DNA from: Mimachlamys varia
Lineage: Eukaryota > Mollusca > Bivalvia > Pectinida > Pectinidae
Reading direction: 5' to 3'
Assembly (NCBI GenBank): GCA_947623455.1
Contig: OX392532.1
Coordinates: 32,152,792 to 32,216,791 of the forward strand
Length of the DNA stretch: 64,000 nt
How positions within the stretch are numbered: the first letter of the stretch is position 1; each line of letters starts with the position of its first letter. The position numbers and the translations under genes are program-made. This document shows, in pieces, positions 21,001 to 30,831 of the stretch. Under the pieces are notes generated by a model, which was not told the DNA's origin, did no database searches, and saw nothing but the letters and a program-made list of their open reading frames with translations.

Positions 21001-24000
21001 CATAACTTTGTTTAACAGATAACATCCCATACCAAAGAAAGGTACAAAAAGTTCTACTATTTTTAGGTACAAAAAAGTTTTAATGCTAGATTGGAACCAC
21101 ATTTAACCAGGGTTCCAATCTAGTACTAAAAGTTAATTGTAACAACAATGTCATGACGTCATGACAGCAATACAATCACACAAAGTCAACAATTCTATCA
21201 CGTCATGTCAGCATTGTGTTGCATTGATACTTTCATTAAAAGCAAAAACAAAACAAAAATGATGGGAGGAAAATAAACATTTCTTACCTTGAGGTTGTGA
21301 CAGAGAAATCTCCAACCCTCAGGTGATATTAATATTCTTGATTGTCGAATATCACCCCTCAGGTTGAAGATTTTGCTGTCACACCCTCAAGGTAGGGGAA
21401 GATTCTACTAATATAGCAGAACTGCTAACCTATACTTGATACATGTGATTGTTTCTTAAAGTCTGGTGGTAAATCCTCGTCTTCGTTACATCTGGCCAGA
21501 TCTATTTGTAGAAGAGCAGAACGAAGGTGAGTCCCAAATACACAGAGAAAGAGCGTTAAAATTAAGCCTTAACTGTACGCATTAACTCACAACATTTGTT
21601 ATTTCCGGTGCTTGTTTAAAACTCTAGTCTGAAAATTAAATATCAAGCCTTGCATGCACAGCAATTAAAAACGTTTGGAAAGTCTTATTACCTGGTAATG
21701 AGTTCTGTTTGCTTGAATATATAATAACCATGGTTTCAGATTTGACTCATTTGCTGTCTGAATTAGGCACAGATATGTTCTGACTGCATTGAAATTGACC
21801 CCCAGTATAACAGCTGATTCTCCAAGGTATCAAGCAATGTAGTGGGAGGTGTTGGGGTTGGGGGTGAGAATCAGATAGCCAATAGCCTGAATACAGGGTT
21901 GGGGTTGGATTTCATGGGGAAACTTTCAGACTTGAAAGAAAGAATTGACTTCTACCCTGGAACAAAATCCTGTTTTGGTAAAACAAAACTCCCCACCCCA
22001 CCCCATACTAAAGAACAATTGTGTATCAATGTAAACAGTGCAAATCTAGGTGGGTAGGTTGACCATATAATGTAGCACCAAATATAGGTGAATGCTTGAG
22101 GGTGGTGAGGGGGGTCACTTTAGTATGTCCATGGTGAAACGAAGCCTTTCACTACTTTTGCTTCTAGTTGAATTTGTTTTATTTACTCTTTAATTATTTT
22201 ACTTCAATTGGATACCACAATTTCATAAGTCAGCTGGATGGAGGTGGGGGGGTGTTTTTACAATTTGTTCTCTTCATGTTATTGAAAAATTTTCTCAAAA
22301 TCTGTTTGGTTTATTTAAATTATTTATTCTAGACATGAAATCAGTTTTTTTGGCATGGGTAGTAAGTATGTATTCCTCCTAAAAACTTTATGGGTGTTTG
22401 AAATTCCACTTTCTCACTATGGTGGTCGGGTGGTGGAACGGATAGCGCACTTTCCTTTCACCAAAGCGGCCACTGCTGGGTTCAATTCCCCAATCGGACG
22501 TGGAAATTAAGGTATGGGGCCACCTGCCCAACCACATGGGTTTTCTCCGTGTACTCTGGCCCTGGTTTCATCAACATTCCTTAACTTAAGGAAATACCTT
22601 AACTTAAAAATCTCCATAGGAAAGCATTACGGAAGTTAAGGGGAAATCCTTAGTTAAGGAACTTTCCTTAAATTCTGTAATGCTTTCCTATGGAGATTTT
22701 TAAGTTAAGGAACGTTGATGAAACCGGGGCTTGGTCTCCTCCCACAATAAGACCCTTCGATTCTTGCACTTACATCTGGGCCAACCAGAATGATAAATAA
22801 AAGTTGAATAACTTGTTTCATAATTGTTGTAAAACAAATAATGTTTATAATGGTTCCAACATGTTGTTTAGATATAAACTTTATTTATTTTACAACAATT
22901 ATGAAACAAGTTATACAGCTTATATTAATCACTCTTGTTGGCCCTTTCTCGCAGGTGACACCATACCTTTTCACATCCTGTCGGGGAATCAAACCCCGGC
23001 CTTCTTGGTGGAAGTCAATTGTTTGATAGCAGTTGTCTAAAGGATGCAACTTGTGTATGTGTTATGAAATTATATCATCATCACAAATATGTTTTGCTAT
23101 CTATTAGACCACTATTGTGTTTTACTGAACTCGTGTTTTAATTACAGTGTGACGCCTCTAGTAAAAAGTGGAGAAATGGACGGAGAGCCACTCCAATATC
23201 TCAACAGGTAGGTACTTAATAAGGTAATATAAGAGTCCCGCTCACGGCACTTGTGTTGTATCCTTGAGCAAAGAACTTAACTCCGCTTGTTCCAGTCTAC
23301 TCAGCTGTAGAAATCTAAATGATTACGTGGTTGGGCAGTACTAGAAATTGTAGAATGCTAGCTACATGTACATGTGAGCGCCGAAATGGCAACACAGGTT
23401 GTATGCTCCTCAGGGAGTTGAGAACTATATTGGCTGGTTACTAAGGCCTTATAACCACGGATAATAATTTGTGAACCTCTTTAAGCGAGTTGAGAACGAT
23501 ATTGGCTGGTTGCTTAGGCCCTATAATCGCGGATAATAATTTGTGAACCACTTTGAGACGACCTTTAGGTTGTGATTAAGCGGTATATAAGAACTTCAAA
23601 TTATTGGTATTATTCACATTTACCCCTGAATACACACTTGAACTCTTCCTATTCAAAGGTTGGAACAGTTCATTAAAAAATTTCAGGGATGAATTCATTA
23701 CTCAAGTAGAATAAAAGTGAGGTCAGTATGTCCCTAGATTGGGTAATGACTCAATGCAATACATCGTTTCCGAGATAATTTTTCTCTTCGGATTTGACCC
23801 GCTCTTAGATGTGAACTTCTGGTGTAGTGCAACAGCACCGTTATAGCCCTAAACAGTATGCAAAAAGAACTGCGCTGAGTTTCCAGACATTATGTCTATA
23901 TTAATACAAAATATTAGTCAGTAGAAATCTCACATCTTAAATTCCTGGCTTTTTTGTCCTGATTGACTGTCAACAGACATTTTACTCCAAAAATCTGGTT

Positions 24001-24458
24001 AACTACCAATTTACTATGACACCAGAAGTATACATGCCCCACCTTAATGTACTATGTGACTGCCAAATCAAGTGACATTTATTCCAGAAAGTTCTATCTC
24101 GGAAACGGCGCACTGACAACAGAAATCGGAAACAATGGTCAGAAAATGAACATCACATACTACATTTTGCATTGAAACAGGCCAAGTTTTGAGGTTCTAT
24201 TCAGATTCCTTATTTATACCCTGCTCTATCTGTGAAATGTAGGAGAAATCTTACTCAGGATAAATTTATTTGAATATAATTTTTAACATCTGAAATAAAT
24301 TACAGTTAGACAGCTGCCATGTACATTCAGTCTTGGAATTTTCTCATTGCAGATTGAGTGATTTCCTATTCACTGCTGCAAGATATTCAGCTAAAAAGGA
24401 AGGAAGGGATGAAATTATTTACAGACGAATACATCCTGCTAAGACAGAGGATAAATAA
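11952..24458 (+). CDS. MMAB: Cob(I)alamin adenosyltransferase, mitochondrial (complete, nine exons)
   Basis: Transfers adenosyl from ATP to cob(I)alamin, making the cofactor for methylmalonyl-CoA mutase in mitochondria; PduO-type family. Exons 11952-12019, 13010-13068, 13350-13443, 14480-14537, 16249-16321, 18140-18237, 21462-21526, 23148-23207 and 24353-24458 join with all phases consistent to 226 residues (human 250). The N-terminus [20 protein letters not shown] is Arg/Ser-rich without acids, as for a mitochondrial leader. Family marks: [20 protein letters not shown] (ATP site), [40 protein letters not shown] (the arginine-rich active-site helix) and [20 protein letters not shown]. Nine exons is also the human number. 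Introns carry MITEs and SINEs. A variant polyadenylation signal ATTAAA occurs at 24752. No defect is seen. Confidence 0.96.
13010..13068 (+). CDS. MMAB: MMAB exon 2
   Basis: Acceptor 'atttcccag', donor 'gtaagt'; residues 23-42 plus one base. It ends in KIYTKTGDK, the start of the ATP-binding signature, which exon 3 completes. Confidence 0.95.
13350..13443 (+). CDS. MMAB: MMAB exon 3
   Basis: Acceptor 'tttttgtag', donor 'gtaaat'; residues 43-73 plus two bases, reading [20 protein letters not shown] and then TDELSSAIG. The end of this exon together with its donor is duplicated immediately downstream. Confidence 0.96.
13406..13493 (+). repeat. Tandem duplication of the 3' end of MMAB exon 3 and its donor
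   Basis: Exon 3 ends 'gctttaggagcaaccgatg' ... 'gctatagg|gtaaat'. It is followed at 13450-13493 by 'ggtttaggagaaactgatgg' ... 'tctatagg|gtatac'. The second donor lies 45 bp after the first. Extending the exon to it would bring TAA into frame at once, so the copy looks like a decoy donor rather than an alternative exon end. Confidence 0.85.
13494..13834 (+). mobile_element. MITE family C copy in MMAB intron 3
   Basis: Starts 'catcctcgatatccaggg' and ends 'ctggatatcgaggatg', a terminal inverted repeat. The subterminal 'ctctacaaccctgg' / 'ccaggggtgtagagag' is also inverted. Other copies: 24851-25152, 28367-28710, 38211-38537, 39060-39411, 54073-54335 and a truncated one at 27603-27833. Confidence 0.82.
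13833..14175 (+). mobile_element. tRNA-derived SINE, family 2
   Basis: The head carries a pol III A box (tggtctagtgg) and a degenerate B box (agatcgagtcc). The body runs 'cacttgtattgtaacc', 'gtacgtggttgggcagtact', 'ttgagaaccatattggctgg' and 'gataaagcggtaaataagaa'. It ends in a TTA microsatellite. It abuts or overlaps the right tip of MITE C. A headless second copy lies at 23230-23615. Confidence 0.82.
14480..14537 (+). CDS. MMAB: MMAB exon 4
   Basis: Acceptor 'gaatttcag', donor 'gtaagt'; residues 74-93, reading [19 protein letters not shown]. It is the least conserved exon but phases match exons 3 and 5. Confidence 0.9.
14656..15114 (+). mobile_element. MITE family A, copy 2 (MMAB intron 4)
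   Basis: Same ends as copy 1 ('cagtgcactcctctt' ... 'agtggagtccactg'), preceded by TA. Same orientation as copies 1 and 3. Confidence 0.85.
15318..15713 (+). mobile_element. MITE family B, copy 1 (MMAB intron 4)
   Basis: Terminal inverted repeats 'tttaaaggcccaatatacgt' and 'acatatattgggcctttaaa'. The interior includes 'ttcaggtggggcccacttc' and 'gctgctgtaccggtaaccgc'. The second copy at 16472-16863 is in the opposite orientation. Confidence 0.87.
16249..16321 (+). CDS. MMAB: MMAB exon 5
   Basis: Acceptor 'attgtcacag', donor 'gtaagt'; residues 94-117 plus one base, reading [20 protein letters not shown] then ESHR. It matches human [20 protein letters not shown]. It is flanked by oppositely oriented copies of MITE B. 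Skipping this 73-bp exon would shift the frame. Confidence 0.96.
16472..16863 (-). mobile_element. MITE family B, copy 2 (MMAB intron 5, inverted)
   Basis: Same terminal repeats as copy 1. Its interior matches copy 1 read on the other strand ('gcggttaccggtacagcagc', 'gaagtgggccccacctgaa'). Another right tip, 'gttacgtatattaggccttt', occurs at about 20214, without a clear partner. Confidence 0.87.
17039..17492 (+). mobile_element. MITE family A, copy 3 (MMAB intron 5)
   Basis: Starts 'cagtgcactcctgttt' and ends 'taagtgcagtccactg', followed by TA. Open frames within it are artefacts. Confidence 0.85.
18140..18237 (+). CDS. MMAB: MMAB exon 6
   Basis: Acceptor 'cccttctag', donor 'gtaagt'; residues 118-150, reading [20 protein letters not shown] then ENFIIP. 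It aligns with human [21 protein letters not shown]. It lies between MITE A copies 3 and 4, which are inverted with respect to each other. Confidence 0.96.
18708..18862. repeat. Long near-perfect hairpin
   Basis: The left arm 'aaggataaactttctatttt' through 'gataactacaatggaaaacg' is matched by a right arm ending 'aaaatagaaagttaatcctt'. Arms are about 63 bp with only a few mismatches and a loop of about 28 bp. It is in MMAB intron 6 and is probably a foldback MITE. Confidence 0.85.
19115..19569 (-). mobile_element. MITE family A, copy 4 (MMAB intron 6, inverted)
   Basis: Reads 'cagtggactccacttaata' on the plus strand and ends 'ataaagaggagtgcactg', so it is reversed relative to copies 1-3; flanked by TA. 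Confidence 0.85.
19570..20900. other. AT-rich intron sequence, MMAB intron 6
   Basis: No exon is seen. Repeated phrases ('accatgaaaagtgaacagtt', 'ttttagattctattataaatt', 'atctccctttaat') occur two or three times with a spacing of about 130-160 bp, suggesting an old tandem repeat. Confidence 0.5.
20935..21395. mobile_element. Composite hairpin element in MMAB intron 6
   Basis: At 21288-21392 'accttgaggttgtgacagag' pairs with 'tgctgtcacaccctcaaggt' around a 'gatattaatattc' centre. At 20943-20990 a related half ('tctctgtcacaccctaggg') occurs. Between them, 21025-21130 is a reverse-complement copy of the right end of the array at 1598-2575, including the hairpin 'gctagattggaaccacat' / 'gggttccaatctagtac'. 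Confidence 0.65.
21462..21526 (+). CDS. MMAB: MMAB exon 7, active-site helix
   Basis: Acceptor 'gtttcttaaag', donor 'gtgagt'; residues 151-171 plus two bases. It reads [20 protein letters not shown] then R. The arginine-rich helix aligns with human CRAVCRRAERR, where patient missense changes are known. Confidence 0.97.
22421..22860 (+). mobile_element. tRNA-derived SINE, family 1, interrupted by a palindromic MITE
   Basis: The head has 'tggtggaacgg' (A box) and 'gggttcaattcc' (B box). The body 'cacctgcccaaccacatggg' is followed by 'ttttctccgtgtactc', then an insertion, then 'ctcctcccacaataagaccc' and the tail 'tcataattgttgtaaaa'. The insertion is 22559-22730. The uninterrupted relative is at 52321-52565. 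Confidence 0.82.
22559..22730. mobile_element. Palindromic MITE inserted in the SINE
   Basis: 'gccctggtttcatcaac' and 'gttgatgaaaccggggc' form the tips; 'aaatctccataggaaagcat' and its complement pair inside. It splits the SINE at the 'tactc|cggtttcctcc' junction, so it is younger than the SINE. Confidence 0.82.
22874..23013 (-). mobile_element. Inverted, internally deleted copy of SINE family 1
   Basis: Starts 'aaactttatttattttacaa', the complement of the family tail, and ends 'gaatcaaaccccggccttc', the complement of the B-box region. It stands tail to tail with the previous SINE. Sequence between tail and head is shortened. Confidence 0.75.
23148..23207 (+). CDS. MMAB: MMAB exon 8
   Basis: Acceptor 'aattacag', donor 'gtaggt'; residues 172-191 plus two bases, reading [20 protein letters not shown]. 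It aligns with human VVPLVQMGETDANVAKFLN. Confidence 0.95.
23230..23615 (+). mobile_element. SINE family 2, headless copy with partial duplication
   Basis: Starts within the body ('cacttgtgttgtatcc') and shares 'gattacgtggttgggcagta' with 13833-14175. The 'ttgagaactatattggctgg' to 'ataatttgtgaacc' section occurs twice (about 23410-23476 and 23488-23550). Confidence 0.75.
24353..24458 (+). CDS. MMAB: MMAB exon 9, last exon with stop
   Basis: Acceptor 'ctcattgcag'; residues 192-226 and TAA. It reads [20 protein letters not shown], as human [20 protein letters not shown], then a short charged tail ending KTEDK. The 3' UTR probably runs to about 24775. Confidence 0.96.
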
Positions 24459-25550
24459 ACATGAGCAATCCATTTTGTTTGATATCCATGTACTTAATAT
24501 GTTAAACTCAGGTGTATCTATGATTCTCATTGGCTTCTTGTCTCAAATGATATCTACCGATGGGATCGTGACAGCTTGCTGTTATAAATGTTCCCAATTT
24601 TACTCATTCACCCATAAAGACACATTTGATTTCTTCCAAACCAAAGGTCGGATTTAATAATGGCTCATTATGAAAGTTAATGGGAGAATGAGAAAGCACA
24701 TTCCCTTAATATCTTTTCTTTATAAATACTTGTATATTTCTAGATTTGAATATTAAATCAAATTCAAGACGGCTACAAATATAAGTGTCAGAATTCATTT
24801 TATTAATTTTAATTTAACCAAAATGTGATTATATATGTGTCTTGCCAAACCCTTAATATCCAGGGCTTACGATGACCTTTACTCTCTACACCCCTGGAAT
24901 ATGTCATGGCAGCAAAAATACCCTGACCAATCTTTAGGCTGCAATGTCTGTCCTTTAAAGATTACAAAGGAACCACGACTGACTTCTTTTACTGTTATGT
25001 GACCATGAGATTCTTTTGATGTACATCAAAGTGTCAAACCGGTCTTCTTGCCTCATCAACAGGGTGTGGCACTCAGAGCCTTTTGTTTTGCCATGACATA
25101 TTCCAGGGGTGTAGAGAGCAAAGGTGATCGTAACCCCTAGATATCGAGGATGCTGTCCAGCATGCATGATTCAGTGCTTTAAACAAACTTTTATAAGTGT
25201 TTGAACATGTCAGATTGTAGGGCAGAGTGTCAGTTTCAGTAGAATTAGAGTTCAAAAGTAAAATATATATGTGACACAGTTACTGAAATACAATGTCAGT
25301 TAATGTAGGGAATGTAATTTTTTTCTTTTTTTTGCTAAAGACCAAGAATCAAGACTTTAACAGAATCATTGAATATTGAATATAACAGAATCATTGAATA
25401 TTGAATATGACAGAATCATTGAATATTGAATATGACAGAATCATTGAATATTGAATATGACAGAATCATTGAATATTGAATAAATTATTATCTATTTTAC
25501 ATCAAATATGACACAGGATATTTTAACTTACATTTACCATACACTTATGT
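24459..25550. other. MMAB 3' flank with MITE C and a 25-bp repeat
   Basis: 24459-24775 is the likely 3' UTR. 24851-25152 is a MITE C copy ending 'cctagatatcgaggatg'. 25361-25485 is about five copies of the 25-bp unit 'agaatcattgaatattgaat' + 'atgac'. No gene is seen. Confidence 0.75.
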
Positions 25551-25554
25551 GGGG

Positions 25555-25799
25555 CCAGGGACCAGTTGTTCAAAAGGTGATTAGCTTAATCACTATTTCA
25601 TGCCGTTTTTCAACCTTTGATAATGCTGTCGATTAACAAGGTACAAATCCACACTTTTACATATAAATTGACTATACTAAATAATGGATATCTTGAAAGT
25701 TGTAACATATTCATTTGGTTACTTTATAAGTAACAGGAGAATTAAAATTTGCTCTAATTACTGATCAAACTAATCACCCTTTTAACAACTGGGCCCTGG
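25555..25799. mobile_element. MITE family D
   Basis: The left tip 'ccagggaccagttgttcaaa' then 'aggtgatta' is the inverted match of the right tip 'taatcacccttttaacaact' then 'gggccctgg'; 245 bp, AT-rich interior. A second copy at 38052-38633 is split by MITE C. Confidence 0.8.
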
Positions 25800-27600
25800 A
25801 TGTTAGTGTATATTGGGTTTTGAGGGGTGGGACAAAGGGGTGTGTCGTAATGTAGAAGGAAACAAGAGCACTTGTAGAAAACTCCAGTGATCAAGCATGC
25901 AGATGACCCCATATCTTTTCTAATCGGGAACCAAAGCCCAAAAGCTAATTAAGCTGCCTTGGTGAAAATAAAGTGAAATGGCACATACTGGACCAACCTA
26001 TCTTTTTGTTCATGTGCAAATATGTTTTTCTCATTAAAGTTACCAGGTATCTGCATGTGTTTTTCCTCTGTAATAAAGAATACTATCATAATTTTACAAA
26101 ATGATTGTTCCTTAACTCATTCATCCCGGAATGTGCATTTGTACTCTTCCAATTCAAAGGTAGGAATAGTTCGTCGTGAAATTTCAGGGTGTAAAATAGG
26201 TTAAAAACGACCATGTTTAGTTTCATCAAAGGATCAATTTCAATCGTGGTTAGGTTTGATTTCTGAGACTAATATCTCACATGACATCTTGTTTAAGGTG
26301 ATGCACCATCGATGTTTCTATTATTGTCCTTCAATTCACATGAAAGATTTGAATGTCATTAGTCCACTAGACAATCCAAATGACTTCTGTAGTCTTCATG
26401 GTCACAAGTAAGTTAGGGCACCAACAAGATGAATGATAGAACCCTTATAGGCCTCTTGTTTGATTAAAAGATAGACCCATTGGTATTTCTTATAAGAGGC
26501 CCAATGGGCCTGCATCTCTCATCTGGTACATCAATCTCTTACTTGTAAACTAAAAGCCGCCTAAAATCTATTACTGCAAGACATTCAGAAGACCATGTTA
26601 AGATTTAAGCATATTTTACCCCTTTAACCTTTCAGAAGAAGTTGTTTAAAGGTTTAACAGATTTGACCCCTGTGACCTTGAATATGGGTCAAGGTTATTT
26701 CTTTCTCAAAATTTGTCAGGCTTCGTCCAATGAACTTTTCAGTCATATGTACGTGTATCATGCTTCTAGGCATTTTGGTTAATCAGAAGAAGTCGGTTAA
26801 ATGGATTAACAGAGTTGACCCTTGTTACCTTGAATATAGGTCAAAGTCATTTCTTTTCATAAACTTTGTCATGCTTCATCTTAGGAACCTTTCAACCAAA
26901 TATTATGCTTCTAGGCATTTTGGTTAATCAGGAAAAGTTGTTTAAATATTTAAACATAATTTACTCCTGTGACCTTGAAATTAAGACAAGGTCATTTTCA
27001 TTCGCAAACATCAAAGGAGACTACCATTTTAGTATAAGGTCTATAATATGTCCTACGGTATTTCAGAAGAAATCACTTGAAGGTTTCGACATTTTTGACC
27101 CCTGTGATCTTGAAAGTAGGTCATAGTTTTTTTCGTAAAGTTTGTTTTATTCCTTCCTATGAAGCTACCAGCCAAATTTCATGTAACTAGGCCTTTCAGT
27201 ATTTCAGAAGAAGGCTAAAAAGTTGACGGACGGGCCAGTTTAGCTAACAAACAAGAAAGCAATACTATGGTTTGGTTTATTTTGTTTTACATCCTATTAA
27301 CTGTCAGCGTCATTAAGGACGTGCCAGGTTTTGGAGGTGGAGGAAAGCCGGAGTACCCAGAGAAAAACCACCGACCTACGGTCAGTACTAATAAGCAATA
27401 CAATGTTTAGCCAAATTAACCATTACTTATCTAATGTTTTCGGTATATACATGTATAGGCAACATCTATACAGTTACAGGTTGGTTTGATTTGATTTGTT
27501 TGATTTTACTGCATATTAACAGCTAAGCCAAATTCTAATGGTAAATGATTTCATGGAGTAAAATGGTAAAACCACCGACCAACGGTGCGACCAGTACCTG
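25800..27600. repeat. Intergenic region with a diverged copy of the 145-bp-unit repeat
   Basis: From 26490 ('agaggcccaatgggcctgc') to about 27240 ('agttgacggacgggcc') is a shorter, more diverged relative of 6647-8440 with about four units. At 27268-27400 a fragment reads 'ttaaggacgtgccaggtttt' and 'gagtacccagagaaaaacca', a common SINE-like domain also at 41445-41585. A short related 'aaaaccaccgaccaacggtg' phrase is at 27568. No gene is seen. Confidence 0.65.
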
Positions 27601-27602
27601 GT

Positions 27603-29939
27603 GAATCGCTAGGCTGCATGCCTGTCCTTTGAAAATTACAAATATGCTGCAACCGACTTCAAAGCGTGTCAATTTTTACCGTTGTGTGACCACAAGATTC
27701 TTTTGATGTACATCAAATAGTCGGACCAGTTTTCTTGCCTCATCAACAAAGTTGGTGCACACAGAGCCTTCGGCCTTGCCATGACATTTTGGAGGGGTGT
27801 AGAGAGCGTGGGTGATCATAACCCCTGGAATCGAGGGTGATTGTGGAATTGCTCCTTGTATAGTGACAAAATCATTAATGGCTGAAACATAATAAATGGT
27901 GATCAAGCTAACCATCTTTTGAACAACTTGGCCCTTGAGTACCTCACGGATCAGTCCTGGTATTGATATTATCCGTTAGTTGTATCATAATAATCTTATA
28001 GAAAATATACAGTCTAAAGCATGTACTTGTTTGCTGGTGATTTACCGAAGTGTTTAAACTAATACAGGGAGACGCTGGTGTAGATGTCCTTCAAGTGGAC
28101 ATGAACAAATTTCTAACACGAGGGAAATTCTTAAAATGCAAATCTATGCCAAGAAGTCGAGAAAAATGATATTCAGAGTCATTTTAGATCAATTTATCAC
28201 GTCGGATGAAAACATAATTAAGTTATCAGGTAAACAAAATCATATTCACTCCTATATACAATATAATAATTTATTTTCCTTTTAAAGAAAAACATTTTAC
28301 ACTATTGTTCAAAGAATAATTAGAACCTATCCGGAATATACTAATACGGTGTGGCCTCCCTTTCAGCATCCTCGATATACAGGGGTTACGATCCCCTACG
28401 TATACCGCTCTCTACACCCGTGGACTATGTCATGGCAAAACTGAAGGCTTCGATAGTGTGAGCCAACTTGTTGATCAGACAAAACGACTGGTTGGGCCCT
28501 TTGGTGCACATCACAAGAATCCCGTGGTCACATGACGGTAAAACTTGACAGGCTTTGAAGTCGGTTGTGGCTCCTTGTAATCTTCAAAACACAGGCATCA
28601 GCCTAGCGATTGGTCAGGAATTTTTTACATGAGCGTGCCTTCCGTTTTGTTATGACATATTTCAGGGTTGTAGAGAGCGTAGGTGATCGTAACCCCTGTA
28701 TATCAGGATACACAGGGTACAATACATGCATAATGACCAGAGAGAACGCAGGAGGGTATGGTTTTTTTTTCAGGGCGTGTGATAGTGTGTGTTGTAGAAG
28801 TTATAGCAATTAAAAAAAGTCTAAAACTACTTGCCTGCAGATTTGAGACAATTGCTGGAAGATTTGATACACGGCGCAATGAAGTTCGTACTGTACATTG
28901 GTGATATATTGTCATGACCCTCACCTTCGGAAGCCGAATGAAACCACCAGAAAAGATAAACATAAAAAAATAAATAACATTTGTTCTCTTAATTACGAGA
29001 CTATTTCTCGCAATTACGAGTTTCTTTCCCGTAATTACAAGTTTCTTTCTCGTAATTACGAGTTTCTGTATCGTAATTACGTGTTTCAGTATCGTAATTG
29101 CGAGTTTCTGTCTTGTAATTTATTCCTTTCTGTTCCTCTGAACATTGATCTTTTAATCTGCTATACATCTTAATTCTTATATAAGTCCAATACCTGCTAC
29201 AATCGTATGTTTTATTTATTATAAAATTGTGCATGCCTTTTAATGTATGTGTCCTAGGTCGGCTTTAATAGCTCATTAAGTTATGTTTGTATATGTACCT
29301 ACTGTAAATAAAATTTAATTTGATTTGATTTAATTTGTCCTATTCGGCTTCCGTAATCACCTGTGCATGTATACGTAACAAACGATGACTGTTACCAACT
29401 ATTACTGGTGTTTACGACTACAGTGTAACACCTATATTGTGAACCGGGTTACAATTATAAATATATAATGTCACAGGGACCTGAGAATTTGTTACAGCTA
29501 GTTTTGGACCAAAAATTGGATGTTTAGAGTAATTTTACACATTTGGGGGGTTAAGATCAATTTTCAATAAAAATGCCCCCCTCAATGGTCATAAAAGCTA
29601 GCTACCATTGAGGGGGTGCATTTTTATCGAAAATTGATCATCCTTTTTTAGGTCCAAAACTAGCTGTAACAAATTCTTAGGTCTCTGTGATGTATGTGTA
29701 TATCCGGGTACATGCTTTCAGTTTCAGACTACCTCCAGTTCTATCTGGGGTATAAGCGTGTGTAGCGTAGGAATGTTTCTCCTTGAATGGGAATACACAA
29801 TGGCCTACCCCTAAATAAAATGTTTTCCGGATAAACTAATGACTAATTCCGGGTATTTTGCAGAATTCGGTTAATGTCTTAGGTGCGTGTCACGGTCACG
29901 GTATAAACTAGAACCCTTCACGTATCATATCATGTTTTA
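27603..29939. repeat. Copy A of a 2.34-kb direct duplication
   Basis: Nearly identical to 38306-40641, differing by scattered substitutions and small indels. It contains a truncated MITE C at its left end, a whole MITE C (28367-28710), a stretch of about seven 18-bp units 'cgtaattacgagtttctt' (28995-29120), and a hairpin at 29510-29692. The left boundary falls inside MITE C, so this looks like the truncated copy. Open frames here are not gene-like. Confidence 0.85.
29510..29692. repeat. Foldback hairpin, duplicated at 40195-40380
   Basis: 'tttgttacagctagttttgg' at the left and 'aggtccaaaactagctgt' at the right form the stem tips. 'atgcccccctcaatggt' pairs with 'accattgagggggtgcat' at the centre, with 'gctagcta' as the loop. 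Confidence 0.8.
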
Positions 29940-30380
29940 GGACTCACACAACTAAATAATTTACTATATGTTATTACTAAGCTTTAGAGCTAATAACTTT
30001 AATATTTGAAGTTCAACACTAGTGACAACTGCCTGGATTCACAGATACGCACATAGCAAAGACTTCAAATGGAGTTTCGTGGCATTTTAGGTCGCTACGG
30101 GCGTCTGCTTCGGACAACCGGAAATTTACATGTCGAACCATTGAAATGGGACGGGAACACCCTCTGACTTTTGACCCCATATCAATCCGCCAGCACATAT
30201 CAAAATCTACCAAAAGTATACATTTTTGTAAAGTTAAATAAAAAGTAAAATGGTAAAACCACCGACCAACGTTGCGACTAATACTTGGCCACTCCCCCAA
30301 GTAGCCATCATACCTGTGAAGCAGCGGTGAAGAGCTAGCTCATAAGTATAGTAACAGATCTGGATTTCAGACACATTTAG
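29940..30380. other. Single-copy stretch left of the retrotransposon
   Basis: No gene is seen. 'aaaaccaccgaccaacgttg' at about 30256 recalls the phrase at 27568, so part of it is repeat-derived. Confidence 0.4.
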
Positions 30381-30831
30381 TTTAAACTTTATTTTATTAT
30401 GGTTATAGCAATAGTATACATACATAATATAAACGTAAGGATACAGAAACAAGTACACAGTACTTATGTTAATCCGTCTCCTAATATTGATATGAGCTAT
30501 GGACTGGTATTGACAAAATTATGATACATGTGTCATAAATATGATATATATATCTATATAACAAGTGCAGGGGAAAGAAAGAGAAAGTGTGCAGGGGTCG
30601 GAATGGGGATCACTGGGTGGCATCGGGGTGGGCATCAAAGCTGCAGAAATGCAATTTGTCGAACAAGCACTATTTGTTTCCAATTCTAGTTCAAAGTATA
30701 TACAATATTTGATTTAAGTATTGGGACTGTACATCTGTTCCTTGTAATTTTTACTGTAAGCAAGCATACAGTAAACAAATAACAAAACGATAAAACAATA
30801 AAAGGATTTCTGGCATGAAGGTAATGATATT

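Noticed and set aside
28610..29234. Open frames on both strands in the 2.34-kb duplicate (for example ETRNYDTETRNYDTETRNY)
   Set aside because: They arise from MITE C and the 18-bp repeat; both copies carry them but with no gene structure.
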